Shown: one piece after another, positions 43,283 through 52,934 of the stretch
How positions within the stretch are numbered: the first letter of the stretch is position 1
Layout: the number at the start of each line of letters is the position of its first letter
Source of the DNA: CAIKZZ01 sp036742455
Lineage (GTDB): Bacteria; Pseudomonadota; Gammaproteobacteria; Steroidobacterales; Steroidobacteraceae
Length of the DNA stretch: 64,000 bases
Direction: 5' to 3'
Assembly (NCBI GenBank): GCA_036742455.1
Contig: DAINQU010000004.1
Location: forward strand, 124,001 to 188,000
Made by a program: the position numbers and the translations under genes
The notes under the pieces: model-generated
Told to the model about the DNA's origin: nothing
Database searches by the model: none
The model's input: only the letters and a program-made list of their open reading frames with translations

Positions 43283-45478
43283 TCAGCGCGGCAGCGCCGC
43301 CATGTCAAAGACGAGCCGCCCACCGCTCAACAGCGTCGCGCCACTGACGGAGCGATGCACCGTCTGATTGTTGAAACGCACGATCTGGCCCCAGATGCGG
43401 TCCTCACTCCCGTGTCGCGACACGATCTCCAAGGTTCGGCCGTTCTGAAAATGCAGCGTTGCTCGCGGCACTTGGGGCGCACCGAGCACAAAATCACCAC
43501 TGGCAGGCACCATCGGATAAAAACCCAACACCGCGAACACGTACCATGCGCTCAGCTGCCCAGCATCGTCGTTGCCCAAGATACCGTCCGGACGATCGGC
43601 ATAAAACTCTCGGGCGATCCGTCGGATGTATCGAGCGGATTGCCAGGGTCGATCGGTCCATTGGTAGAGGTAAGCGATGTGGTGGCTTGGCTCGTTGCCT
43701 TGGGCGTATTGGCCGATCGCACCCTCCTGCCCCAAGTATTTGTCGCCCGGCGCGCTATCGGTCGTGAAGAATCGATCGAGCCACTCACCGGCGGCCCGCG
43801 ACCCACCGAGCACCGTGACGAGACCGTCCGGATCGTGTAAGCCGGGCGTCAGCGTGTATTGAAAGGCGTTCGCTTCGGTGTAATCGCCGGGATTGTTCAG
43901 CGGAGAGGTGGCTCGGGTGGGATCGAACGGCGTGCGCCACGTACCGTCCGCGGCCTTTCCCCGCATCACCCCGGTCTGAGGATCGTAGAGATTCAGATAC
44001 GCGTGCGAGCGACGTGCGAAACGGGTCTGCGTTTCGACATCACCGAGACGTGCGGCAACGCGCGCCACCGCATCGTCGCCCCAACCGTACTCGAGCGTCT
44101 TTGACACAGACTCACCGTCGACGCGGTCAAACGGCAAAAACCCGTAGGTGTCGTAGGTGCTCCATCCTTGCTGCGTCCCGACCGGGGCGTGAACGCGGTC
44201 CTGCGTCGAACTCTGAATCATCGCGATCAACGCGTCTCTGGCATCAAATCCATGGAAGCCGGTGGCGATCGCATGCGCAATCACCGGCAACGACGGATTA
44301 CCGATCATGCACCACGTCTCACCGCCCCATGCCGTCCACAAGGGCAAGTAACCGGCCGCTTCCTGGTGCGCTAAGAGCGTCTGGACGATGCCATCGACGC
44401 GTTCGGGCACCAGCAAGGCGAGTAGCGGAAACTGGGCACGCGCGATATCCCACAGCGACAGGGTTGAGTAGTAGTGCCCGTTCGGTGCTTGGCGGATCAC
44501 GCCGTCGGGACCTCGCACCCGGCCGTCGACATCGGCGATGTCGCTAGGGTGTAGGAAGGCATGGTACAGCGCGGTGTAGAAGATGCGTTTCTGGGTTTCC
44601 GCCGCGGTGATCTCTACCCGCCGCAACAGCGCTGCCCACGCCGCGTCCGCGTCAGCACGCGCTGTGTCAAACGACACTGCGTCAACGTCTCGCAAATTGC
44701 GCAAGGCGCCGTCGCTATCGGTGGTCGATAGCGCCACCCGCGCTTGCAGCTCGCGCCCACGCCCCAAGTCGAAGGTAACGAGATAGCGTGCCGCTTTCTC
44801 CCCATCAGCCTGCGGCAGCGCCTGATACTCGGCAATCGGATGATCGAAGCGTATCGCGTAGGCGAGTTCGCGTTCAGCGAAGTTGTGCAGATGTGTCTGC
44901 CCCGTAATCAGGCCTTCCGCTTGCACCTGACTGCTCGCCGCGCTCGCCCGAGGGCCGGGTAAGAAGTGAATCACATGCGTCAGATCCACCAGTACCTGCA
45001 CTCGTCCCGCGTGTTGGAACCGATAGCGGTGGAGTGCGACGCGTTGCGTTGCCGTGAGTTCAACCCGGACCCCGAGAGCCGGGAGCGTGACCGCGTAGTA
45101 GCCAGGATGCGCAACCTCGCTGCGCTTGTCGTAGGGACTGGCAAACGACGCCGTCGTCGTCGACCAAGGCTGCCCTTCGGTCGGCAGTAAAAGGACATCG
45201 CCGAGATCGCCGATCCCCGTACCACTCATGTGGCTTTGGGAAAACCCGAGGATAGTTGGCGCCCGATATTGGTATCCGCTGGCGCTGTCCCAGCCCTGAT
45301 CGCCGGTGTCCGGGCTCGGTGCCAACATACCAAACGGCACCGTCGCTCCGGGGAACGTGTGTCCGGTTCCGTCCGTACCGATGAACGGATTGACCCACTG
45401 GGTCGGGGATGGGCTCGCGCTTGCGACGGTGGACGCCCACCACATCAGTACTCCGACAAGGGCGCGGGCCATCTTCAT
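43283..45478 (-). CDS. GH92 alpha-1,2-mannosidase, exported
   Basis: A 731-residue secreted glycosidase with a signal peptide (about 1-22). The GH92 N-terminal domain starts VNPFIGTDGTGHTFPGA and continues MLAPSPDTGDQGWDSASGY. The catalytic barrel contains YSTLSLWDIARAQFPLL, and the C-terminal GNDDAGQLSAWYVFAVLGFYP is diagnostic. GH92 enzymes are calcium-dependent exo-mannosidases acting on high-mannose N-glycans or mannan. It is overlapped by four bases with the upstream PhyH-type gene and followed by the isomerase, so mannose release and entry into metabolism are linked. Confidence 0.92.
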   Translation of the reverse strand: MKMARALVGVLMWWASTVASASPSPTQWVNPFIGTDGTGHTFPGATVPFGMLAPSPDTGDQGWDSASGYQYRAPTILGFSQSHMSGTGIGDLGDVLLLPTEGQPWSTTTASFASPYDKRSEVAHPGYYAVTLPALGVRVELTATQRVALHRYRFQHAGRVQVLVDLTHVIHFLPGPRASAASSQVQAEGLITGQTHLHNFAERELAYAIRFDHPIAEYQALPQADGEKAARYLVTFDLGRGRELQARVALSTTDSDGALRNLRDVDAVSFDTARADADAAWAALLRRVEITAAETQKRIFYTALYHAFLHPSDIADVDGRVRGPDGVIRQAPNGHYYSTLSLWDIARAQFPLLALLVPERVDGIVQTLLAHQEAAGYLPLWTAWGGETWCMIGNPSLPVIAHAIATGFHGFDARDALIAMIQSSTQDRVHAPVGTQQGWSTYDTYGFLPFDRVDGESVSKTLEYGWGDDAVARVAARLGDVETQTRFARRSHAYLNLYDPQTGVMRGKAADGTWRTPFDPTRATSPLNNPGDYTEANAFQYTLTPGLHDPDGLVTVLGGSRAAGEWLDRFFTTDSAPGDKYLGQEGAIGQYAQGNEPSHHIAYLYQWTDRPWQSARYIRRIAREFYADRPDGILGNDDAGQLSAWYVFAVLGFYPMVPASGDFVLGAPQVPRATLHFQNGRTLEIVSRHGSEDRIWGQIVRFNNQTVHRSVSGATLLSGGRLVFDMAALPR

Positions 45479-46296
45479 TCGACAACGCCTCGGGCGGTGT
45501 AGATCACCGGATTCTTGGCCGTCGCGATGATCTCACCGGCTACCGCACCTGGGCACCACATGGCGTGGTCGCTGGCTTGGACCGGATTGGCCGGTGCCTG
45601 TAGGCGCATGGACTCGTCCATGTAAATGATGGTCATCACGGACCGAGGCGCCGTTGATTGATTGGGCCCGGCGCGATGAAACGTCCAGCCCAAGTGAAAA
45701 CTCACATCCCCCAACGCAAAGGGCTCCTCAACCAACTCGAAATGACGGGCCCGCAGCAACGCCGAAATCTGTCGCTCACTCTCGTCGGAGATACCGAGGT
45801 CGCGACCAAACGACTCTCGGTGGCTTTGAGCGTAGAACGCGAGCGGCCCCTTCTCCAGAGGCACTGAGGACAGCGGTATCCAGGCGGTGATCGTCCGATC
45901 GCTGGCAAGCGGCCAATAGTATTGATCGGCATGGGCGGGTGTAATGCCACCCCCGGGTTCCTTATACAACGACTGATCGTGATAGAGCCGTACGCCAGAC
46001 ACCTCCAACAACTCGGCCGCAAGGCGCCCGAGTCGACGTCCAAGCACGAACTCCCGTACCCGTGCGCTGCGCTCCCAAAGGTTCATGACCTGCAGGAACG
46101 CCCGACTGTAGGTGTCTCGCTCCGCGAGCGGTCGCGTTTCGGTATTCAGCGCCAACGTTTGACGCGTGATTTCCTCTCCGTAGTAATCGAGCACGTCCGG
46201 CGGCAGCACGTGCGACAGCTTGATATAGCCATCGCGCCGAAACTGACTCACCTGGGCGTCGGTCAGCGGAAAGGGCGTATCGATGTCGGCGTACAT
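45475..46296 (-). CDS. Phytanoyl-CoA dioxygenase (PhyH) family Fe(II)/2-oxoglutarate oxygenase
   Basis: A 273-residue jelly-roll oxygenase. The iron ligands are His122-x-Asp124 in AHADQYYWP and a distal His207 in GWTFHRAGPN, with Arg218 for 2-oxoglutarate. The family hydroxylates many small molecules, not only phytanoyl-CoA. It is the first gene of the leftward mannosidase operon and couples to GH92 by an ATGA overlap, an unusual pairing. The reason for an oxygenase in glycan use is unclear; it may act on a modified sugar or aglycone. Confidence 0.82.
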   Translation of the reverse strand: MYADIDTPFPLTDAQVSQFRRDGYIKLSHVLPPDVLDYYGEEITRQTLALNTETRPLAERDTYSRAFLQVMNLWERSARVREFVLGRRLGRLAAELLEVSGVRLYHDQSLYKEPGGGITPAHADQYYWPLASDRTITAWIPLSSVPLEKGPLAFYAQSHRESFGRDLGISDESERQISALLRARHFELVEEPFALGDVSFHLGWTFHRAGPNQSTAPRSVMTIIYMDESMRLQAPANPVQASDHAMWCPGAVAGEIIATAKNPVIYTARGVVE

Positions 46297-46413
46297 ATCG
46301 GTGGGGCGCCTCGGGCGTGAACGGCGATAGTCGGAGCGTTGAGCCTAGCAACCGGCACACTCGGACAGGTCGTGGATTAGGACTCGTTCTGACTGTTTTT
46401 AAACATTTCGACT

Positions 46414-46426
46414 TATAATCTGACCG
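46414..46426 (+). promoter_or_regulatory. Consensus -10 box placing the AraC start at the transcript 5' end
   Basis: TATAAT at 46414-46419 is a perfect -10 hexamer. A transcript from it would begin 6-8 bases on, at or next to the GTG (46426), and no Shine-Dalgarno is present. A -35 is weak (GACTGT 17 bases upstream). Leaderless initiation of the regulator is therefore likely. Confidence 0.45.
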
Positions 46427-47340
46427 TGAAAGTGTATTCTGAAACCATTACCCACCCGTCGCAGGCATTTCGCTCGCTGCGGTTTGAAGTCCCTGCATTT
46501 GCCGGGGAACTGCATCGGCACCGGCACATTGAACTGACGTGGATCGAGTCCGGCACCGGCTTACGATTTGTCGGTGACGACGCCTCTGCCTTCGATTCGG
46601 GGGATTTGGTTCTCGTCGGTTCGCAGACGCCGCACTGCTGGGTGAGTGCGCCCGACAGCGCACCCCATCGCGCCACGGTCATCCAATGGGCGCCGGAATT
46701 TTTGACTCAGCCGGGCCTGCCGGAATTGGCGACCCTCGCTCCGCTCATGGAGCGTGCGTCCGTCGGCTTAGCCGTTGTCGGCCGCACCCATACGCGGATT
46801 ACTGAGCAGTTACTCGCGCTGCAGAATGCGAGCGCGCTAGCGCGCTTAGGAGGGCTGGTCACCATCTTCGATGCCCTGACGCAGATCCCGAGCGACCTCG
46901 TGCCGATCGCACACAGTGCGATACGCGGCGCCGGCCCGAACACGCGCTCTGCATCGGCGCTGCGACGCATTGACCGCGTTCTGGAGTGGATTCATCGTGA
47001 ACTGGGCCGACCGCTGACGACGACCGAGGCCGCCGACATCGCCCGGGTAACCCCAAAAGCCTTCAGCCGCTATTTTCGCAATGCCGTGGGCAAGCCCTTC
47101 ACGCAATACATCAACGACGTGCGCTGCGGTGAGGCGAGCCTACGCTTGCGTCGCAGCGACTCACCGATCGGCACGATCGCGGCCGAGTGTGGCTTTGAGA
47201 CCCTGTCGCATTTCAACGATCAATTCCGCCGTCGCCTGGGCGTCACGCCCCGGGCGTTCCGACAACAGCATTCGGTACGCCCGGCGACCCGATCCCACGC
47301 CAGACGGTCACCCGCCGATTCGCCTAACGAATCGCCGTGA
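46426..47340 (+). CDS. AraC-family transcriptional regulator
   Basis: A 304-residue regulator with an N-terminal cupin sensing domain (about 20-100, including HRHRHIELTWIESG) and two C-terminal helix-turn-helix motifs (about 190-290), the second in CGFETLSHFNDQFRRRLGVTPRAFRQQ. It starts at GTG 46426. It diverges from the PhyH-GH92-isomerase operon, 129 bases away, and is the obvious candidate to control it in response to a sugar. The 3' end overlaps the convergent maeB by 17 bases. Confidence 0.87.
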   Translation: MKVYSETITHPSQAFRSLRFEVPAFAGELHRHRHIELTWIESGTGLRFVGDDASAFDSGDLVLVGSQTPHCWVSAPDSAPHRATVIQWAPEFLTQPGLPELATLAPLMERASVGLAVVGRTHTRITEQLLALQNASALARLGGLVTIFDALTQIPSDLVPIAHSAIRGAGPNTRSASALRRIDRVLEWIHRELGRPLTTTEAADIARVTPKAFSRYFRNAVGKPFTQYINDVRCGEASLRLRRSDSPIGTIAAECGFETLSHFNDQFRRRLGVTPRAFRQQHSVRPATRSHARRSPADSPNESP

Positions 47341-49642
47341 CCGCATTTGCCTCGACCACCGTCAGAGTGGCCATGTTGACGATGCGACGCACGGTCGTGG
47401 TCGGCGTCAAGATGTGAGCAGCGCCATTACAGCCGAGCAAAATGGGGCCTATAGCCACCCCGTTGCCGGCGGCGGTCTTGAGCAAGTTGTACGCGATATT
47501 GGCCGCATCAATATTGGGCATCACCAACAGATTGGCACTGCCCGACAACGTAGAGTCGGGCAGCGTGGCGCGGCGCACGGATTCGTCCAACGCACTGTCG
47601 CCGTGCATTTCACCGTCAATCTCCAACGTCGGATCCAGTGCCCGCACCAAGCCTAGGACGGCGCGCATTTTCAGCGCGGAAGGAGCCGTGCTGCTGCCAA
47701 AATTCGAGTGCGACAGTAGGGCAGCTTTGGGCACGATGCCGAATCGACGAATTTCACTGGCCGCCATGATGGTGATTTCGGCCAACTCCTCAGCCGTCGG
47801 ATCTTCATTGACGTGGGTATCGACGACGAACAATTGCCGATTCGGCAAAATCAGTGCGTTCATCGCGGCATAGGCTTTCACGCCGGGTTTCTTGCCGATT
47901 ACCGCATCAATGTAACGCAGATGCCGATGGGTGTTCGGCAGTGTGCCACACATGAGGCCGTCCACTTCACGCTTACGCAGCATCATGGCACTAATCAGCG
48001 TTCCACGCCGTCGCATTTCAATCTTGGCGTACTGCTGCGTCACGCCTTCACGCTTCATCAGCTCGAAGTAGGTCTGCCAATAGTCACGGTAACGCGGATC
48101 GTGATTGGTATCGACGATCTCCACCTCCTCGAGGAGGCTGGGATTCAATCCCAACTGCTGGACGCGCGAGTGTATGACTTCGGTACGCCCGATCAGGACC
48201 GGGCGAGCGATCTGCTCGTCGACCAAAATCTTGGCGGCTTGCAGCACTCTCCGATCTTCGCCCTCGGCGAATGCAATCCGCTTGTGCTGCGGTTCGATGC
48301 GCCGCGCAATGACAAATAAAGACTTCATCAGAGACTCGCTCTGATAGACGAACTCCTGCAGCCGGTGACGGTAGGCTTCGAAATCCTCAATCGGATACTT
48401 CGCGACACCGGAGTCCATCGCCGCCTGCGCGACGGCTGGGGCGATCGACGTCATGAGCCTCGGATCGAACGGCTTCGGAATCAGATAGTCCCGTCCGAAC
48501 GAAGCGGCCGTGATGCCGTACGCATTCGCGACGACGTCACTCTGTTCGCGGTAGGCGAGCTCAGCGATCGCACGCACAGCCGCCACTTCCATCTCGCGCG
48601 TAATCGTTCGCGCGCCGACGTCGAGCGCACCGCGGAAGATGTATGGAAAGCACAGGACGTTATTGACCTGATTCGCGTAGTCGCTGCGCCCGGTCGCAAT
48701 CACCGCGTCTGGACGTGCGGCGATAGCCTCCTCGGGCATGATCTCCGGCGTTGGGTTCGCCAGCGCAAACACGAGCGGATTGGCCGCCATTCGCGCCAGC
48801 ATCTCCGGCTTCAGCACACCGCCCGCGGACAGACCGAGGAAGGCGTCGGCTCCCTCAATGACCTCGGCGAGCGTCCGCGCATCGGTGGCCTGGGCAAAGA
48901 CGGCCTTTTTTTCATCCATCAACTCAGTCCGTCCCTGATAGACGACCCCGGCCAAATCCGTTAGCCAGACGTTCTGACGTGACACACCGATATCGACCAA
49001 CAGTTCCACGCAGGCAAGGGCGGCCGCACCGGCCCCGGACACCACCAGTTTGATATCCGCCAGGTTCTTGCCGACGACCTTCGCGCCGTTCAGAAACGCA
49101 GCGCCGACAATGATGGCTGTGCCGTGTTGGTCATCGTGGAACACAGGGATATCGAGACGCTCCCGCAGTTTCCGTTCGATATAGAAACACTCCGGGGCCT
49201 TGATGTCCTCCAGATTGATCCCACCGAAGGTGGGTGCGAGCGCGGCGATGATATCAACGAGCTTGTCAGGATCCTGTTCGGCCAATTCGATGTCGAACGC
49301 ATCGATACCGGCGAACTTCTTGAACAAGACCGCCTTGCCTTCCATCACGGGTTTAGCCGCCAACGGACCAATGTTGCCGAGTCCCAGTACCGCCGAGCCG
49401 TTGGTTACCACGCCGATCAAATTACCGCGTGCGGTGTATCGTTCTGCGAGTGACGGGTCGCGGGCGATCGCACTTGACGCGGCGGCGACGCCCGGTGAAT
49501 ACGCCAGCGACAAGTCGTGCTGATTGACGAGTGGCTTCGTCGCAGTAATCGCCAGTTTCCCCCGCGTGGGATACTCGTGATACGCGAGCGCATCGCGCGC
49601 GTGTTCTGCAGTTGGAGCCGACCCGTTTTTCTTGTCACTCAT
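47324..49642 (-). CDS. maeB: NADP-dependent malic enzyme with phosphotransacetylase-like domain
   Basis: A 772-residue cytoplasmic enzyme converting malate to pyruvate and CO2. The N-terminal malic domain (about 1-430) shows [27 protein letters not shown] and [17 protein letters not shown] for dinucleotide binding. The C-terminal part (about 440-772) resembles phosphate acetyltransferase and serves regulation by acetyl-CoA in E. coli MaeB. Length and order match MaeB. It is separated by 39 bases from the upstream MFS gene on the same strand. Confidence 0.93.
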   Translation of the reverse strand: MSDKKNGSAPTAEHARDALAYHEYPTRGKLAITATKPLVNQHDLSLAYSPGVAAASSAIARDPSLAERYTARGNLIGVVTNGSAVLGLGNIGPLAAKPVMEGKAVLFKKFAGIDAFDIELAEQDPDKLVDIIAALAPTFGGINLEDIKAPECFYIERKLRERLDIPVFHDDQHGTAIIVGAAFLNGAKVVGKNLADIKLVVSGAGAAALACVELLVDIGVSRQNVWLTDLAGVVYQGRTELMDEKKAVFAQATDARTLAEVIEGADAFLGLSAGGVLKPEMLARMAANPLVFALANPTPEIMPEEAIAARPDAVIATGRSDYANQVNNVLCFPYIFRGALDVGARTITREMEVAAVRAIAELAYREQSDVVANAYGITAASFGRDYLIPKPFDPRLMTSIAPAVAQAAMDSGVAKYPIEDFEAYRHRLQEFVYQSESLMKSLFVIARRIEPQHKRIAFAEGEDRRVLQAAKILVDEQIARPVLIGRTEVIHSRVQQLGLNPSLLEEVEIVDTNHDPRYRDYWQTYFELMKREGVTQQYAKIEMRRRGTLISAMMLRKREVDGLMCGTLPNTHRHLRYIDAVIGKKPGVKAYAAMNALILPNRQLFVVDTHVNEDPTAEELAEITIMAASEIRRFGIVPKAALLSHSNFGSSTAPSALKMRAVLGLVRALDPTLEIDGEMHGDSALDESVRRATLPDSTLSGSANLLVMPNIDAANIAYNLLKTAAGNGVAIGPILLGCNGAAHILTPTTTVRRIVNMATLTVVEANAVTAIR

Positions 49643-49681
49643 AGTCTGTCATCACCCGTCATCGCCCAGTACTTTCAAAAA

Positions 49682-50968
49682 TCACGCGGCCGGGCGGCGC
49701 GCGTAGATCCCATACGCCAAAATCACGAGATAGCACAGCGCCGGCAAAACCAGTGCGAACGCCAACGAATGGTAGGTATCCGCCAGTGCACCCGTCGCCG
49801 GCGGTATCAACGCACCGCCAACAATCGCCACACAGATGACGCCCGAGCCGTCGGCCGCGCGCTCACCGAGGCCTTCGGAGGCCAACGAGAAGATCGTGGG
49901 GAACATGATGGAATTCATCAATCCCACGGCCAGTAAGGTCCATGCGGCCGTCGCGCCCACGCTTTGGGCCGAGATCGCGATCAGCGCGATGGCGCCGGCG
50001 GCGACCGCGGCGAGCACTCGACCGGGGGAGATATACCGCAACGCCACCGAACCGATGAAACGGCCGACGAGCGCGCCACCCCAGTAATACGGCACGTGCT
50101 TACCGGCAGCTTCGGCCGTCAGGCCGAGCACCTCGGACTGCATCAAATAATTGACCAACAGCGAACCAATCGCCACTTCGGCACCGACATACAGGAAGAT
50201 GCACAAAGCCCCGAGGCCAAATCGCGGGCGCTTCAGCAAATCGAAGGCCTCCCACATGCTGGCGTCCTGCGCGTGGTGATCCTGAATGCGGTTACGACGC
50301 ATCCAGACGACCGCAGCCACCACCAGTAGCGCGGCCGCGAGGCCGAGATACGTTGTGACAACCGTGTGCGTCTCTGCGGCACGGTAGGCCTGCAATGCAG
50401 CGCCACGGAGCGCCGTCGGATCAACCGTCGACAAACTGCCGAGGATCAAAATCGATCCTACGTACGGGAATACGGTAGTGCCCAACGAGTTGAAGGCTTG
50501 CGCGAAGGTCAGGCGACTGTGCGCGGTCCGCGGGTGACCGAGCAAGCTGATCAGCGGGTTCGCGACGACCTGAACGATCGTGATGCCCGCGGCCAACACG
50601 AACAGCGCCGCCAGAAAGACCCCAAACATGCCGGACGCCGACGCGGGGACAAATAAGAGACACCCGGCCATCATCGTCAAGAGACCTATCGCGGCCGTGC
50701 GCATATAGCCGAACCGTCGGACGATGGCAGCACCCGGCAGTGAGACGACAAAGTACGCCGCGAAGAATGCCGACTGCACCAGCATGGCCTGCGCGTACGT
50801 AAGCGTGAACAACTCCTTCAATTTCGGGATGATCACGTCGTTGAGGCTGGTGATGCCACCGAAGACGAAGAACAGGATGATCACGAAGATCCGCAGATCG
50901 GGCGCATTCACCCCCTGCTGAGCCCCGCTCGCCCCTGCCGTCGACGGCTTGTAAGTGTCCGAACTCAT
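49682..50968 (-). CDS. MFS sugar transporter, FucP/GluP/NagP family
   Basis: A 428-residue twelve-helix proton symporter. The N-terminal FFVFGGITSLNDVIIPKLKELF and VVANPLISLLG are the signature of the FHS family (fucose, glucose, mannose, GlcNAc). Substrate cannot be read from sequence; mannose or fructose would suit the mannosidase locus to the left, and a GlcNAc role is less needed as the nag locus has its own PTS. It is co-directional with maeB. Confidence 0.85.
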   Translation of the reverse strand: MSSDTYKPSTAGASGAQQGVNAPDLRIFVIILFFVFGGITSLNDVIIPKLKELFTLTYAQAMLVQSAFFAAYFVVSLPGAAIVRRFGYMRTAAIGLLTMMAGCLLFVPASASGMFGVFLAALFVLAAGITIVQVVANPLISLLGHPRTAHSRLTFAQAFNSLGTTVFPYVGSILILGSLSTVDPTALRGAALQAYRAAETHTVVTTYLGLAAALLVVAAVVWMRRNRIQDHHAQDASMWEAFDLLKRPRFGLGALCIFLYVGAEVAIGSLLVNYLMQSEVLGLTAEAAGKHVPYYWGGALVGRFIGSVALRYISPGRVLAAVAAGAIALIAISAQSVGATAAWTLLAVGLMNSIMFPTIFSLASEGLGERAADGSGVICVAIVGGALIPPATGALADTYHSLAFALVLPALCYLVILAYGIYARRPAA

Positions 50969-51074
50969 GCGTAAGTCGCTCCCCTGCGTTATTTCGGGCC
51001 CCCCCGGGTCGGGCGACTATGAACCAGTGGCCAGTCCTGATCAATGAATCTGGGATCGGTCGGTCGGCGGCGCA

Positions 51075-51953
51075 TCAGCCGGCGAGCGCCGCGCTCCACC
51101 CCGCCACCACGATCATGACGGCCGCCGCCGCGGCCAACCGCTGGAGCGGGGCTGCGGCGATACCGCGATACCGCCACGGCCACGCGACCAGCATGCCGGC
51201 CAAAAATCCCAGCACGTGCGCGGTCACATCGACCCGCGGGTCCCCGGCGCCGAGCAGGCCGAGTAAAGAGACCGCGCCTCCAAAGGTGGCGGCTCGCGCC
51301 ATCCACGGCGCCACCCGCCCGCGGGGCGGCCACCGTACGACCGCCAGTAAACCCAACGCCGCAAACACCGCCGTGGAGGCTCCGAGGGAGCTGCTACCGG
51401 CCGGTAGGCCCGCTGCCTCTACAGCCCCCGCCGCAATCGCCGCGACAAGCGTCAACAGGAGCGCCACGCCCCAGCCGTAAACGCGCCCGGCAAGCCCAAG
51501 GAACAGCGCCCCAAAGCCCAAGTTAGCCAGTAAATGGGAGAAATCGGCGTGCAACGTGAGAGATGTAACGGGGCGCCACCACTGCCCCGCCCGAAACGGC
51601 GGGCCCTCCAGGATGCCGCGGTCCACCCACGCCGCACCGAAGAAGCTGCGACTGACCGCCACAGCGATCAAGAACTCGCCCCATCCGTAGACGAGTGCGG
51701 CCCGCGCCGCGCCTGCAGCCAGCGGCCGTGGCGGCGGCGGGGGCGGCGGGGGAACGTTTTCCGTGACGTAGGCGCCGAGCGCCTGTTCCGCAGAGCCTTG
51801 GTCGGCGACCGCGACACGCACCACATGCCGACCATCCGGTTCGCGCACGACCGACGCGGCTACACCCACGGCCGTCAGCACGAGCACGACTTCGCTGGCG
51901 ATCCGCGCCGTCGGCACGAGTGCGACCGGTACGGTTTCGGGCACCGCTTCCAT
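51075..51953 (-). CDS. Rhomboid-family intramembrane serine protease
   Basis: A 292-residue protein with a cytoplasmic N-terminus (about 1-80) and six or more membrane helices. The conserved residues are His140 and Asn144 in HADFSHLLANLGFG, Ser193 in GASTAVFA (normally GASGA) and His246 in AHVLGF. The nucleophile context is changed by the Thr, but Ser and His are intact. Eight consecutive prolines (68-75) precede the membrane part. It cleaves membrane proteins; the target is unknown. It stands alone, 79 bases after the LysR gene. Confidence 0.83.
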   Translation of the reverse strand: MEAVPETVPVALVPTARIASEVVLVLTAVGVAASVVREPDGRHVVRVAVADQGSAEQALGAYVTENVPPPPPPPPRPLAAGAARAALVYGWGEFLIAVAVSRSFFGAAWVDRGILEGPPFRAGQWWRPVTSLTLHADFSHLLANLGFGALFLGLAGRVYGWGVALLLTLVAAIAAGAVEAAGLPAGSSSLGASTAVFAALGLLAVVRWPPRGRVAPWMARAATFGGAVSLLGLLGAGDPRVDVTAHVLGFLAGMLVAWPWRYRGIAAAPLQRLAAAAAVMIVVAGWSAALAG

Positions 51954-52032
51954 GGAATCACCTGCCCAAAACGACCGTCACGGCCCGGATTCCCTGAGTG
52001 GGACCGCCCGGGCGCAATTTCAACAGCGCAAC

Positions 52033-52932
52033 TCAGCGGCGCAGTTCAGCCAGAGCCCAACTGACGAATGCGCGGACTTCGGGTCGACCACGATCCTCGG
52101 TTCGAAAAACCAAATAGTAGGACTCGCCCGATTCCACTTCGATATCGGAAATGCGTTGCACTCGGCCGGGCCGCAAACGGCGTTGGCAAACGAAGGTGGG
52201 TACGAGGGCGATGCCGAGACCGCGCTCCGCAGCCGCGATCGATGCGGGCAGCGTATCAACTTGGATGATGGAACCGGAGCGTCGCGCGGGCACCCCGCTC
52301 ATCTTGAACCACTGTGTCCACAAGTCGGATCGGTGCCGGTAGACGATACGTCGCATCTGCTCGAAGACGCGCGGACCGAGTTCCTTGGCCACACTCGCCA
52401 TTGAGGCCGACGTCGCGGCAACAAACCGCGGTGATAGCAATTTCATCGCAATAACGTCCGGCGGAGGCTCCGGCGCAATCACGATGGATACGTCTGCCTG
52501 CGGCGAGTGCGCACTCGGTCGCGCGGTAGCGCTATTAATATCGAGATCGATCTTACGCTGCATGCCGTAAAAGCTTTCGATATTGGGCAACAACAAATCG
52601 GTCGCGATAAACGGCGGCGCGGCGATGCGCAGGACCCGGCGGCGCGCACGCTTGCCGGCTCGATCGAGCGCGGAATCGAGAGACTGCAGCAAAGGATCAA
52701 TCTCATCGAGCAGCGCGCGGCCGGCATCGGTGAGCTCAACCGCACGGGTCTTTCGCACAAAGACCGGTTGGCCCAGATGTTCTTCCAGGTCACGGATGCG
52801 GTGGCTGATCGCGGACGGCGTGAGGAAGAGCGCATCGGCGGCCGCTTTGAACGACAGCTCTCGCCCGGCGATCGAGAAGGCCCTCAACGCATCCAATAAT
52901 GCCTGCCGTGGCACTCGCAGCGACGTCGCCAT
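52033..52932 (-). CDS. LysR-family regulator, GcvA-like
   Basis: A 299-residue regulator. The N-terminal winged helix (about 14-72, ELSFKAAADALFLTPSAIS and RIRDLEEHLGQPVFVR) resembles GcvA-type LysR proteins, which respond to glycine. The effector domain covers about 95-295. The gene starts two bases after the soxG stop in the same direction, so it is the last gene of the soxBDAG operon, an unusual site for a LysR regulator, which is usually divergent. It may report on glycine made by the operon. Confidence 0.85.
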   Translation of the reverse strand: MATSLRVPRQALLDALRAFSIAGRELSFKAAADALFLTPSAISHRIRDLEEHLGQPVFVRKTRAVELTDAGRALLDEIDPLLQSLDSALDRAGKRARRRVLRIAAPPFIATDLLLPNIESFYGMQRKIDLDINSATARPSAHSPQADVSIVIAPEPPPDVIAMKLLSPRFVAATSASMASVAKELGPRVFEQMRRIVYRHRSDLWTQWFKMSGVPARRSGSIIQVDTLPASIAAAERGLGIALVPTFVCQRRLRPGRVQRISDIEVESGESYYLVFRTEDRGRPEVRAFVSWALAELRR

Positions 52933-52934
52933 CC

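Noticed and set aside
42271..43347. 358-codon plus-strand frame opposite the AGE-family isomerase
   Set aside because: Shadow of the isomerase coding frame in GC-rich DNA, with no ribosome site or recognisable domain.
50981..51016. Inverted AGTCGC/GCGACT and C-rich run between the MFS and rhomboid genes
   Set aside because: Only six bases per arm with a long loop; likely chance in GC-rich DNA.
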